A DNA stretch of 64,000 nt from Actinomadura physcomitrii (GTDB lineage Bacteria; Actinomycetota; Actinomycetes; Streptosporangiales; Streptosporangiaceae), in the NCBI RefSeq assembly GCF_008923205.2, contig NZ_WBMS02000002.1:124001-188000 (forward strand), in the 5' to 3' direction. Position numbers and translations under genes: made by a program. The notes under the pieces were generated by a model. That model had not been told where the DNA came from, searched no databases, and was given only the letters and a program-made list of their open reading frames with translations. Of this stretch, positions 45,730 through 55,535 are shown piece after piece. Within the stretch, counting starts at the first letter, position 1. Each line of letters starts with the position of its first letter.

Positions 45730-47628
45730 ATGGAGGGAGCAGTCACGTCCGGGGACCGTATCGGCCACTACAGCGTGCTCCAGACCCTCGGGGAAGGGGG
45801 CATGGGCGTCGTCTACCTCGGCGCCGACCCCGAGGGGCGCAACGTGGCCATCAAGGTGCTGCGACCGGCGGTGGCCGGCGACGCCACGGCGCGCCGCCGG
45901 CTGGCCCGCGAGGTCGACTCGATGCGGCGCGTGCACAGCCCCCACGTCGCGGAGATCCTCGACGCCGACGTCACCGCCGACCAGCCCTACATCGTCACCC
46001 AGTACGTGCCCGGCCGCACGCTGGAGGAGATCGTCGAGGAGGGCGGCCCGATCTACGGGCCGGGCCTGCAGCGGCTGACCGTCGGGCTCGCCTCGGCGCT
46101 GTCGGCGATCCACGGCGCCGGGATCGTGCACCGCGACCTCAAGCCCGGCAACGTCATGATCGTTGACGGCGAGCCGGTCGTGATCGACTTCGGCATCGCG
46201 CAGGGCGCGGACGCGACCCGGCTGACCGCCACCGGGATGGTCATCGGCACCCCCGGCTACCTCGCCCCGGAGATCATCGAGGGCGAGGACGCGGGGCCGC
46301 CGTCCGACGTGCACGCGCTCGCCGGCACGGTCGCCTACGCCGCGACCGGCCGCCCGCCGTTCGGCGCCGGCACCTTCGAGTCGATCTTCTACAAGATCAT
46401 GCAGGGCACGCCGGACCTGGACGGCGTCCCGGACGCGCTGCTGCCGCTGCTGCGCTCGGCGATGGCCCGCAACCCGGCCGAGCGGCCCACCGCGGTCAAC
46501 CTCGTCCAGCTCGCGCGGCGCATCCACCTCGAAGCGACGATCACCGACCAGACCCGGGTCGACCAGCACTACACCCGCCCGGACGGGACGGCCCCGCCGG
46601 TCGAGCAGCCCGCGCCCGACCACGCCCGGCAGTTCGCGATGCCGCCGAGCGAGACCGCCGGCCGCGCCGGCGGGCACACCGCCACGCCCCCGCCCGCGCC
46701 GCTCCCGGCGCCCGCGCCCGTCCCCGCGCAGCCGAAGGACTTCGTCGGGCAGCTGCCGCCCGCCGCGCCGCCGCCCGTCCCGCCGCCCGCGCCCGGCCCC
46801 TACGACGCCCCGTCCCGCTACGGGCAGCAGGGCTACGGCCCGCAGGGGACGTACCCGCCGGCGAACTACGGCCCTTACAACCAGCCGAACCAGCCGCCGA
46901 ACCAGCCCCCGCCGAACGCGCTGCAGCGCGGCCCCCAGCAGGGCGGCCCGTACGACCCGCAGCGGGACGCGCCGCACCGCCGACCCGAGCCCGCCCGCGA
47001 CGACCGCAAGGACGCCCCCAAGCCCTACGGCTGGTACCGGGTGCTCGGCTTCATCGTGCTGGTGGCGCTGCTCGGCTTCGCCAACATCGCGCCGCTGCTC
47101 GCCGTCGGCGTGACGATCGCGGGCGTGCTGGTGCTGCGCAGCGCCGACAAGGCCGCGCAGGGCATGGAGGGCAAGCGGACCCGGCGCGGCCCCCGCTCGG
47201 GTGACGCGGTCGCGGCCGCGTTCCGGACCCCGCTGCACCTGCCCGGCGCCGTGATGGTGACCGCGCTGCTGTCGGCGCTCAGCCTGTTCGCCGGGCTCGT
47301 CCTGCTCGGCGTGCTGATCTTCACCAAGTCCGACATGACGGCGTCCCGGGCGATCGCGTACTCGGCGATGGCGGTGATCGGGCTGCTCTGCCTGGCGCCG
47401 GGCAGCGGCGCGCCGCGGCGCCAGCTCGCCCGCATCTGGGGCGCGCTGCTCCCGCGCGCGGAGGCCGCGCTCGCCGCCGCCCTCATCCTGGGGATCTTCG
47501 CCGCCGTGCTGGTCGGCCTCTCCCAGAAGCAGCCCCCCGACACCACCCCGCTGGACGGCATGAGCCAGAACCTGGAGAGCCTGCGCAGCGATGTCCACGA
47601 CCTCGTCACCGGGTTCCCGTTCGTCTGA
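45730..47628 (+). CDS. Membrane Ser/Thr protein kinase
   Basis: 632 residues. The kinase domain (about 12-270) has GEGGMG, VAIKVL, HRDLKPGN, IDFG and GTPGYLAPE, all canonical. A long Pro-rich linker (about 290-430, with NQPP and QQG repeats) leads to four or five membrane helices (about 438-600). An SGAPRRQLARIW segment and a C-terminal amphipathic stretch (LDGMSQNLESLRSDVHDLV) recur in the pseudokinase at 50188. It starts 54 bases after the preceding kinase gene and its 3' end overlaps the next gene. Confidence 0.92.
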   Translation: MEGAVTSGDRIGHYSVLQTLGEGGMGVVYLGADPEGRNVAIKVLRPAVAGDATARRRLAREVDSMRRVHSPHVAEILDADVTADQPYIVTQYVPGRTLEEIVEEGGPIYGPGLQRLTVGLASALSAIHGAGIVHRDLKPGNVMIVDGEPVVIDFGIAQGADATRLTATGMVIGTPGYLAPEIIEGEDAGPPSDVHALAGTVAYAATGRPPFGAGTFESIFYKIMQGTPDLDGVPDALLPLLRSAMARNPAERPTAVNLVQLARRIHLEATITDQTRVDQHYTRPDGTAPPVEQPAPDHARQFAMPPSETAGRAGGHTATPPPAPLPAPAPVPAQPKDFVGQLPPAAPPPVPPPAPGPYDAPSRYGQQGYGPQGTYPPANYGPYNQPNQPPNQPPPNALQRGPQQGGPYDPQRDAPHRRPEPARDDRKDAPKPYGWYRVLGFIVLVALLGFANIAPLLAVGVTIAGVLVLRSADKAAQGMEGKRTRRGPRSGDAVAAAFRTPLHLPGAVMVTALLSALSLFAGLVLLGVLIFTKSDMTASRAIAYSAMAVIGLLCLAPGSGAPRRQLARIWGALLPRAEAALAAALILGIFAAVLVGLSQKQPPDTTPLDGMSQNLESLRSDVHDLVTGFPFV

Positions 47629-50152
47629 CGGAGCCTGGGTCCCCCCGCCGCCGGACGGGGCGACCGGCGGCCCCCCGCCGTTCGCCGCCCCCGTCCCCGC
47701 ACCACCGCTCCCGCAGGACGCGCTCCCCGCCGAACCCGCCGCCCCGGAGCCGCCCGCCGTGCCGGAACCGCCTGCCGCGCCCGCGCCCGAGTCGCAGGCC
47801 GCGCCCGAGCCGGAGGAGACGGGGGAGCAGAGCGGGATGATCGGCCCGTACCGCCCGGTGGAGCTGATCGGCTCCGGCGGCATGGGGCAGGTGTTCCGCG
47901 CCCGCGACCCGCGCGGCGGCACGTTCGCCGTCAAGACCCTGCACCCGCACCTGGTCGACGCCGCCGACTCGCGCGCCCGGCTGCGCCGCGAGGTCGAGAC
48001 GATGGGCCGCGTCACCAGCCCCCGCGTCGCCGAGATCGTCGAGTTCGACGTCGACGCCCGCGTCCCCTACATCGTCACCCGCTACGTCGAGGGACGGCCG
48101 CTGCTGGACGAGATCCGCGGCGGCGGCGCGATCACCGGCGCGGCGCTGTGGCGGATCGCGGTCGGCACCGCCGAGGCGCTCGAGGCCGTCCACCGGGCCG
48201 GCGTCGTGCACCGCGACATCAAGCCCGGCAACGTGCTGCTGGAGGCGGGCGAGCCGGTCGTGATCGACTTCGGCATCTCGCAGGGCGTCGACGACACCCG
48301 GCTCACCCACACCGGCGGCGGCCGGTCGGGAACCTGGCGCTACCTCGCGCCCGAGCTGCTGGAGGGCGCCGACGCGGGGCCCGCCGCCGACGTGTTCGCC
48401 TGGGCCGCGACCGTCGCGTTCGCGGCGACCGGCGTCGACCTGTACGACGCGCCGAACGACGCGGCGGTCTGCGTCCGGATCATCCGCGGCGACCACGACC
48501 TGAGCGGCGTCCCGGACGAGCTGCGCCCGCTGCTCGCCGACGCGCTCGCCGCCGACCCGTCCGCCCGCCCGTCCGCGGAGGCGCTGGTGAAGCGGCTGCG
48601 GGCGCTGCGCCCCGACTCCGCCGGGCTGCGGGTGTCCAGCGGCAGCGGCCCGGCCGTGTCCACCGGCGGCCGGGTGCCGGACGGCAGGCCGCGCCCGCTC
48701 GCACCGATCGGCCCGTACCGCCCGCTGCAGCGGCTCGGCCGCGGCGGCATGGGCGACGTCTTCCTCGCCCGCGCCGACGACGGCCGGATGGTCGCGATCA
48801 AGACGCTGCACCCGTTCCTGCCCGCCGAGTTCCAGGCGAAGGACCGGCTGAGCCGCGAGGTCGAGGCGATGCGCCGGATCCGCAGCCGCAACGTCGTCGA
48901 GCTCGTCGACCACGACGTGGACGCCGACCCGCCCTACATCGTCACCCGCTACGTCGAGGGCACCTCGCTGCTGGAGACGGTCAAGGGCCGCGGCCCGTTG
49001 CCCCGCGACGGGCTGCTGCGGCTGGCCGGCGGCCTCGCCGACGCGCTCGCCGCCGTCCACGAGGCCGAGAGCGTCCACCGCGACGTCAATCCGGGCAACG
49101 TGATGCTGGTGTCCGGCGACCCGGTCCTCATCGACTTCGGCATCGCCTACCTCACCGGCGCGTCGCGGCTCACCCAGGGGCCGGTCGGTACGCCCGGCTA
49201 CGTCTCGCCCGAGGTGCTGGAGGGCAAGCCCGCCGGCCCGCCCACCGACGTCTTCGGCTGGGCCGCGACGATCGCCTACGCCGCCACCGGGCGCCGCACC
49301 TACGAGGCGACGAGCCCGGCGGCGTTCGTCCGCCGCGTCCTGACCGGCTGGCCGGACCTCGCCGGCATCGACCCCGACCTGCGCGAGGTGCTGGAGGACG
49401 CGCTGGCCCGCGACCCCGGCCAGCGGCCCGACGCGGCGGAGCTCGCCGCGCGCTTCGCCAACCCGGGCTCGATCGCGCCGCGGCTGCGGCTGAAGCCCGC
49501 GCCGAAACCGGAGCCGCCCCCGCCGCCCAAGCCGAAGCCGCCGGCGGACCGGGTCGTCGCCGGCCGCGCCGCGTTCGCGCAGGCCGGCTTCGCGCTGACG
49601 GTGTCGGTGATCGAGGTGTCGCTCGGCGAGGCCAAGCGGGAGCTCGTCGCCGCCGAGCGCAGCCACGCCATCGGCGGGACCTGGTCGGAGCACGCCGCGG
49701 GCCACGCCCGCAAGTCACTCGACGCGGCGACGCGCGCGGCCCGCGACGCGCGGACCGGCACCGGCGTCCCCGCCAACGGCCCCCGGCTCGCCGAGATCTA
49801 CCAGGCCGCGAGCCTGTACGCGCGGCACGCGCAGGGCGTGCTGCAGGGCCGTCCGGTGATGCCGGGGCAGCTCGCCGACGTCCGCCGCGTCATGGCGCTG
49901 CTCGGCACCGCCCGCTTCACCCGCGCCCGCTTCAAGGAGGGGTACGACCCCGCCGAGGTCGACGGGTTCGTCGGCCGCGTCCGCGACTGGCTGGCCGGCG
50001 ACCGCCGCGGCCTCGCCGAGGTGATCGGCGCCGACGACGTCCGCGCCCGCTCCTTCACCCTGCGGCGCCTCCGCGAGACCTACGACAAGGACGAGGTCGA
50101 CGCCTTCCTCGCGGCCTTGGAGACCGAGCTCCGCCGCACCGGATATGTGTAG
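47591..50152 (+). CDS. Double Ser/Thr kinase fused to DivIVA-type repeats
   Basis: 853 residues. Two full kinase domains lie at about 85-335 and 374-630. The first is canonical (GSGGMG, FAVKTL, HRDIKPGN, IDFG). The second keeps GRGGMG, VAIKTL and IDFG but reads HRDVNPGN, replacing the catalytic-loop Lys with Asn. After a helical region, two DivI1A-like motifs appear: FTRARFKEGYDPAEVDGFVGRV (about 772) and FTLRRLRETYDKDEVDAFL (about 819). No membrane helix is predicted. The ATG at 47591 lies inside the previous gene; a later start is possible, since the first 80 residues are Pro/Ala-rich. Confidence 0.9.
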   Translation: MSTTSSPGSRSSDGAWVPPPPDGATGGPPPFAAPVPAPPLPQDALPAEPAAPEPPAVPEPPAAPAPESQAAPEPEETGEQSGMIGPYRPVELIGSGGMGQVFRARDPRGGTFAVKTLHPHLVDAADSRARLRREVETMGRVTSPRVAEIVEFDVDARVPYIVTRYVEGRPLLDEIRGGGAITGAALWRIAVGTAEALEAVHRAGVVHRDIKPGNVLLEAGEPVVIDFGISQGVDDTRLTHTGGGRSGTWRYLAPELLEGADAGPAADVFAWAATVAFAATGVDLYDAPNDAAVCVRIIRGDHDLSGVPDELRPLLADALAADPSARPSAEALVKRLRALRPDSAGLRVSSGSGPAVSTGGRVPDGRPRPLAPIGPYRPLQRLGRGGMGDVFLARADDGRMVAIKTLHPFLPAEFQAKDRLSREVEAMRRIRSRNVVELVDHDVDADPPYIVTRYVEGTSLLETVKGRGPLPRDGLLRLAGGLADALAAVHEAESVHRDVNPGNVMLVSGDPVLIDFGIAYLTGASRLTQGPVGTPGYVSPEVLEGKPAGPPTDVFGWAATIAYAATGRRTYEATSPAAFVRRVLTGWPDLAGIDPDLREVLEDALARDPGQRPDAAELAARFANPGSIAPRLRLKPAPKPEPPPPPKPKPPADRVVAGRAAFAQAGFALTVSVIEVSLGEAKRELVAAERSHAIGGTWSEHAAGHARKSLDAATRAARDARTGTGVPANGPRLAEIYQAASLYARHAQGVLQGRPVMPGQLADVRRVMALLGTARFTRARFKEGYDPAEVDGFVGRVRDWLAGDRRGLAEVIGADDVRARSFTLRRLRETYDKDEVDAFLAALETELRRTGYV

Positions 50153-50187
50153 CCGGTGGGTCGTCGGTCGGTAGGGTGGCGGGCCAT

Positions 50188-51462
50188 ATGAGCGGCGAGA
50201 CGAGCCACCAGGAGCACATCGGGCCGTACCGGCTGCTGTCGCCGCCGGCCGGCGGGACCGGCGTGCACCGGGCCACCGGGCCCGACGGGCGCGATGTGGC
50301 GATCCGGCTGCTCCCGCCCGGCGCCGCGCCCGACATCGAGCGGATGCGCGCGGTGCTCAGCCCGTACGCGGCGGACGTGCTGGACGGTGAGACCGGGGTG
50401 CGGCGGCCGTACGTGGTGTCGCGGTTCGTCCCGGGACGTCCGCTGGCGGAGGTCGTCGCGGAGCAGGGGCCGCTGCCGGGCGACGCGCTGCGGCGGATGG
50501 CGGCCGGGCTGGCGAAGGCGCTGGCCGCGGTGCACCGGGCGGGCCTGGCGCACGGCGAGCTGGGGCCCGGGACGGTGCTCGTGGTGGACGGCGCGCCCGT
50601 CGTCGTGGACTTCGGGCTCGTCGCGGGGGCGCACAGGCCGGGTGACGTGCACGCGTGGGCGGCGACGGTGGCGTTCGCGGCGACCGGGCGGTACGCGGCG
50701 CCGCCGGACGCGCTGCCCGCCGACCTGCGCCCGCTGGTGGCGGCGGCCGCGGATCCGGATCCGGCGGCCCGGCCGGACGCGGAGCGCCTCGCGGAGGAGG
50801 CGTCCCGGCTGGTGGTGCGGCCGGCGCGGCCCGTTCCGGCGCCCGCGCCCGCGGTGGAGGCGGCCGCGCCGCGGCCGGTGGCGCCGGCCCCCGCCGAGCC
50901 GGCGGCGTCCCCGGGCGGGCCGGCGGTGGCGCAGGCGTGGGCGCGGCTGCTCGCGGCGACGGTGGTGGTGATCGGGGTCGGCGTCGCGGTGATGATGCCG
51001 ATCGCGGGGCTGCTGCTGACCCTCGCCGCGGTGACGGTGCTGCGCGCGGCCATGTCCGACACGGTCGCGGGGTGGGCGTGGGCGCTCGGCCGGACGGCGC
51101 TGACCGTCCCGTACGCGGCGGCGCTGACGGTGGCGGTGCCGCTCGGGCTGGCGGCGGCGTCGGTGCTCGGCGGGGAGATCGACTCGCTGGGCGCGTGCGC
51201 GTTCGGCGCGGGGGCCGGGGCGGCGGTGCTGTGGACGGCGCCGGGCGTCAGCGCGCCGCGCCGGCAGCTGGAGCGGATGTTCACGGCGGTCGCGGGGAGC
51301 CCGCGGCGGATCGCGGTCGCGGGGGCGGCGCTCGGGGCGCTGGCGCTGCTCGCGGTGGTCGGGGCGATGTCGCTGACGCCGAGCTTCGCGCCGATGTACG
51401 GGCTGCAGAGCACGCTGGAGCGCTCGATGGACCGGCTGCAGAACGCCATGGACCGCTGGTGA
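50188..51462 (+). CDS. Membrane pseudokinase
   Basis: 424 residues. The N-terminus is a kinase fold without catalytic residues: no glycine loop (PPAGGTGV), VAIRLL instead of VAIK, HGELGPGT instead of HRDLKPGN, and DFGLVAGA. An Ala/Pro linker (about 215-250) leads to about four membrane helices (251-394). The segment SAPRRQLERMF and the amphipathic end (LQSTLERSMDRLQNAM) match the membrane part of the kinase at 45730, so the two are paralogues. It may regulate the neighbouring kinases by heterodimerisation; this is inference. Confidence 0.85.
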   Translation: MSGETSHQEHIGPYRLLSPPAGGTGVHRATGPDGRDVAIRLLPPGAAPDIERMRAVLSPYAADVLDGETGVRRPYVVSRFVPGRPLAEVVAEQGPLPGDALRRMAAGLAKALAAVHRAGLAHGELGPGTVLVVDGAPVVVDFGLVAGAHRPGDVHAWAATVAFAATGRYAAPPDALPADLRPLVAAAADPDPAARPDAERLAEEASRLVVRPARPVPAPAPAVEAAAPRPVAPAPAEPAASPGGPAVAQAWARLLAATVVVIGVGVAVMMPIAGLLLTLAAVTVLRAAMSDTVAGWAWALGRTALTVPYAAALTVAVPLGLAAASVLGGEIDSLGACAFGAGAGAAVLWTAPGVSAPRRQLERMFTAVAGSPRRIAVAGAALGALALLAVVGAMSLTPSFAPMYGLQSTLERSMDRLQNAMDRW

Positions 51463-51547
51463 CTATGAACTGCGTCACGCCGCCATCCGGACGGGGGTCG
51501 CCCCGTAAACGCGGCGGTCACGTGGGTAAGGTCTCACGAACTGGGAT

Positions 51548-51575
51548 TTGCCAGCAGGCTACCGATGAGTAACAT
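51548..51575 (+). promoter_or_regulatory. Candidate etfBA promoter
   Basis: TTGCCA (51548-51553), a 16-base spacer and TAACAT (51570-51575) precede etfB by about 165 bases. The intervening leader and the rest of 51463-51739 hold no recognisable gene. Confidence 0.45.
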
Positions 51576-51739
51576 TTGTGGTGCACGGCCGAACCGGGGA
51601 CCCGGCTCTGAAGCACGTTCGGGTGTTTGGCAGGCTGTGACTGCGAATCGCATGTCAGCGTCGACCCGGCATGGGCGGCGCGCCCCTCTGTCCGCTTACC
51701 CCAGCGGCCAACTGAGTGCAGGGAGGTCGGCCACCGGCC

Positions 51740-52519
51740 ATGAACATCGTCGTCCTGGTGAAGCAGGTTCCCGATACGGAGAGCCCGCGCAAGCTGAAGT
51801 CCGATGACAGCACGCTCGACCGCGCTGCCGCGGACGGTGTCATCAACGAACTCGATGAGTACGCCATCGAAGAGGCGCTGCGCATCAAGGAGGCCCAGGG
51901 CGGCGAGGTGACCGTTCTGACCATGGGCCCCGACAAGGCCACCGACTCCATCCGCAAGTCGCTGGCGATGGGCGCCGACAAGGCCGTCCACCTCGTGGAC
52001 GACGCCCTCGCCGGCTCCGACGCGCTGCAGACCTCCTACGCGATCCAGCAGGCGCTCGGCCGCACCGGCTTCGACCTGGTCATCCTCGGCTCGGAGTCCA
52101 CGGACGCGCGCACCGGCGTGCTCGCCGCGATGCTCGCCGAGCGGCTCGGCGTGCCGCAGGTGTCGCTGGCCAACAAGGTCGAGATCGACGGCTCGTCCAT
52201 CAAGGCGCAGCGGGTCACCGACTACGGCTTCGACCGCGTCGAGGCGACCCTGCCCGCGGTGGTCTCCGTGGTCGAGAAGATCAACGAGCCGCGCTACCCC
52301 TCGTTCAAGGGGATCATGGCGGCCAAGAAGAAGCCGGTCGAGACGCTCGGCATCGCCGACGCCGGCATCGACGCCGCGCAGGTCGGCCTGGCGAACGCGG
52401 CCACCGAGGTGGTCGACTTCGCCGAGGCCCCGCCGCGCGCGCAGGGTCAGATCGTCACCGACGAGGGCGACGGCGGCGTGAAGATCGCCGAGTTCCTCGC
52501 GTCGAAGAAGTTCGTCTGA
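51740..52519 (+). CDS. etfB: Electron transfer flavoprotein, beta subunit
   Basis: 259 residues opening MNIVVLVKQVPDTESPRKL. ETF-beta features are NELDEYAIEEALRIKEAQGGEVTVLTMG, DLVILGSESTDARTGVLAAMLAERL and a late AKKKPVETL. It accepts electrons from acyl-CoA dehydrogenases and holds the AMP. A GGGAGG sits 13 bases upstream. It is 21 bases from etfA, in one operon. Confidence 0.95.
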   Translation: MNIVVLVKQVPDTESPRKLKSDDSTLDRAAADGVINELDEYAIEEALRIKEAQGGEVTVLTMGPDKATDSIRKSLAMGADKAVHLVDDALAGSDALQTSYAIQQALGRTGFDLVILGSESTDARTGVLAAMLAERLGVPQVSLANKVEIDGSSIKAQRVTDYGFDRVEATLPAVVSVVEKINEPRYPSFKGIMAAKKKPVETLGIADAGIDAAQVGLANAATEVVDFAEAPPRAQGQIVTDEGDGGVKIAEFLASKKFV

Positions 52520-52540
52520 CCGAGGAAGGGGATTGGAACA

Positions 52541-53491
<951 letters not shown>

Positions 53492-53500
53492 TCCCGTCCC

Positions 53501-53538
53501 GACGCCCCGTCCCCGGAACGCTCCGGGGGCGGGGCGTC
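53501..53538. terminator. Bidirectional hairpin terminator after etfA
   Basis: GACGCCCCGTCCCCGGA pairs with TCCGGGGGCGGGGCGTC (one G-U) around a 4-base loop: a 17-base-pair stem between etfA and the convergent kinase gene, serving both. Confidence 0.8.
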
Positions 53539-53545
53539 CGGCGTG

Positions 53546-55363
53546 TCAGGACCGCGCCGGCCGCGGGTACGGGACGGCCTTCAGCAGCGCCGGCTTGATC
53601 ATGTCCTGGACCTCGGCATAGGGGACGGTCGTGTCCTCCTCGCCGCACGCCGCCGCGTAGCCGAGCAGCGAGCCGTAGAAGGCGACGCGCACCCCCGACG
53701 GCGTGAGCGCCATGCTGACGTCCCCGGTCCTGACGAACGCGGACGGGTTGTCGGTGCCCTGCGGCTGGATCGGCCCGGTGCCGGGGTCGACGTCGCTGTA
53801 GCAGTAGGTCCCGTGCGGCAGGTGCGCCTTGATCTTCTGGTCGAGCGGCGCGAGCCCCTGCGCGGTCGGGACGCGGAACAGGCCGGGCGCCCGGTAGGCC
53901 GCGCCGGTCCGCAGGTCGACGGTCACGGCCTCGGAGTGGTCCCAGCCGGTTCCGCGCTCGCCCTGCAGGGTGACGCTGTACCAGACCGAAAGCAGCCGGT
54001 CGTTGCGCATGAGGATCGCCGGTTTCACGACATCGGTGTAGCCGCCCCTGCCGCCATCGGCGAGGCCCTTGCGAACCTTGGCCCAGCGTTCCTCCAGCGG
54101 CGCCCGCAGCGCCGCGTCGATCTTCCGGACGAGCGCGGGCCGCCCGCCCGTGACCGTGACGACCTGCCCCCGCGCCCGGAAGGTCAGCCCGTTGCCGAAC
54201 GCCTGCTGCGGCACGTTCAGCGCGGTGAGCGCGGCCACGACCGGCTTCGGCCGCGGCTTCTCCTTGGCCTCGGCGACGTAGACGGCCGCGCCGCCCGCCG
54301 CCGCGACGACGGCCGCGCCGCCCACGGCCGCCGCGGCGCCCTTGGCGCCGAGCGCGCCGAGGACGCCCTTGCCCGCCGTGGCCGTCCCGGCGGTGCCGGC
54401 CCCGGCGCCGGACCCGCCCGCGGCGCCCGCCGCACCGGCACCGGCACCGGCACCGGCCGCGGCTCCCGCGCCGGCACCGCCCGAGCCGAGGCCGAGCGCG
54501 GTGAGGGGGAACAGCATCGACAGCGCGGCGGCCGTGCCGGCGAGCGTGCGGACACCGCGCGTCTCCCAGTCCGCGCCGTAGGCGCCGGACGCCGCGGACT
54601 CCAGCTCGGCCACGAACGCGGCGGCGCCGGGCGGGCGGTCCCAGGCGCTCTTGGCCAGGCCCCGCTCGATCAGCGGCCGCAGCGGCTCGGGGACGCCTTC
54701 GACCGGGATGGGCGCGGTGAGGTGCCGGCCCATCAGCCCGGCCTGGTCCTCGGCGGTGAACGGGCGCCGCCCCGTCACGCACTCGAAGAACACGCACGCC
54801 GCGGCGTACACGTCGGTGGCGGGGGAGGCCGGCTCGCCGCGCCACTGCTCGGGCGCCATGTAGACCGGCGTCCCGGACCGCCCGGCCTCCCCGGCCTCCA
54901 CCGCGATGCCGAAGTCGATCAGCTTGCTGCACCCGTCGCCGCGGACGATCACGTTGGCGGGCTTGTAGTCGCGGTGGACGATGCCGAGGTCGTGCGCGGC
55001 GGCCAGGCCCAGCAGCGAGCCCTTCAGCACCGCCAGCGCGGCCTCCGGCGCCAGCGGCCCGCTCCCGGCCAGCACCGCCTTCAGCGACGCGCCGTCCACC
55101 GCCTCCATCACGATCGCCGCGCCGTCCGCCGTCTCGACCAGCCCGTACAGGCGCGCGACGAACGGGTGGTGCAGGCGGCGCAGCAGGTCCGCCTCGCCGC
55201 GGAACCGCTCGCGGAACTCCGCGTCGTCCGCGAGCGCCCCGGCGAGGTACTTGATCGCGGCGGGCCGCCCCGTCCCGTCGTGCCGGGCCAGGACGACCCT
55301 GCCCTGCGCCCCCTCGCCGAGGACCCGCAGCTCGCTGTACCCCGGAACCCGCCAGTCGCCCAT
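53546..55363 (-). CDS. Membrane Ser/Thr kinase with C-terminal RsiV-like domain
   Basis: 605 residues. The kinase domain (about 8-265) has GEGAQG, AAIKYL, HRDYKPANV, IDFG and TPVYMAPEQ. Hydrophobic segments lie near 270-290 and 345-365, separated by a Gly/Ala-rich stretch that is almost pure GAGA. The extracellular ~230 residues (GLTFRARGQVVTVTGG, VWYSVTLQGERGTGWDHSEAVTVDLRTGAAYR, YGSLLGYAAACGE) resemble the RsiV/DUF3298 fold, which in anti-sigma factors binds lysozyme. The topology, one or two helices, is uncertain. Confidence 0.9.
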   Translation of the reverse strand: MGDWRVPGYSELRVLGEGAQGRVVLARHDGTGRPAAIKYLAGALADDAEFRERFRGEADLLRRLHHPFVARLYGLVETADGAAIVMEAVDGASLKAVLAGSGPLAPEAALAVLKGSLLGLAAAHDLGIVHRDYKPANVIVRGDGCSKLIDFGIAVEAGEAGRSGTPVYMAPEQWRGEPASPATDVYAAACVFFECVTGRRPFTAEDQAGLMGRHLTAPIPVEGVPEPLRPLIERGLAKSAWDRPPGAAAFVAELESAASGAYGADWETRGVRTLAGTAAALSMLFPLTALGLGSGGAGAGAAAGAGAGAGAAGAAGGSGAGAGTAGTATAGKGVLGALGAKGAAAAVGGAAVVAAAGGAAVYVAEAKEKPRPKPVVAALTALNVPQQAFGNGLTFRARGQVVTVTGGRPALVRKIDAALRAPLEERWAKVRKGLADGGRGGYTDVVKPAILMRNDRLLSVWYSVTLQGERGTGWDHSEAVTVDLRTGAAYRAPGLFRVPTAQGLAPLDQKIKAHLPHGTYCYSDVDPGTGPIQPQGTDNPSAFVRTGDVSMALTPSGVRVAFYGSLLGYAAACGEEDTTVPYAEVQDMIKPALLKAVPYPRPARS

Positions 55364-55433
55364 GTGCCGCCCCGTCTCTGGTTTTAGAGGCGGTTATACC
55401 GGATCAGCGCCTTCGCAACGGCCTCAGTGCCCA

Positions 55434-55455
55434 TGTGGGGGGGCGCCCCCCCACA
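55434..55455. repeat. G7-C7 perfect palindrome
   Basis: TGTGGGGGGGC-GCCCCCCCACA is a perfect 22-base palindrome followed by CCCCCCGGGC. It parallels the G-rich hairpins that precede the foldback at 17.7 kb. Confidence 0.75.
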
Positions 55456-55470
55456 CCCCCCGGGCAAGAG

Positions 55471-55535
55471 TCGCGGCCTGACCGTCGCCTTCCGCTCCGC
55501 TGGCGCTCCGCTCCAAGCGCCGGTCAGGCCGCGAC
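55471..55535. repeat. Foldback element with the same conserved loop
   Basis: GTCGCGGCCTGACCG and CGGTCAGGCCGCGAC form a perfect 15-base-pair stem. The loop contains CGCTCCGCTGGCGCTCCGC (55493-55511), identical to 17771-17789, although the stems share nothing. The right arm overlaps the 3' end of the MFS gene (stop at 55524-55526). Confidence 0.8.

Noticed and set aside
47606..49705. 699-residue minus-strand open frame
   Set aside because: It is antisense to the double kinase and has shadow-type composition.
52036..52218. Short minus-strand frame inside etfB
   Set aside because: It is antisense to a well-conserved gene with no supporting signal.
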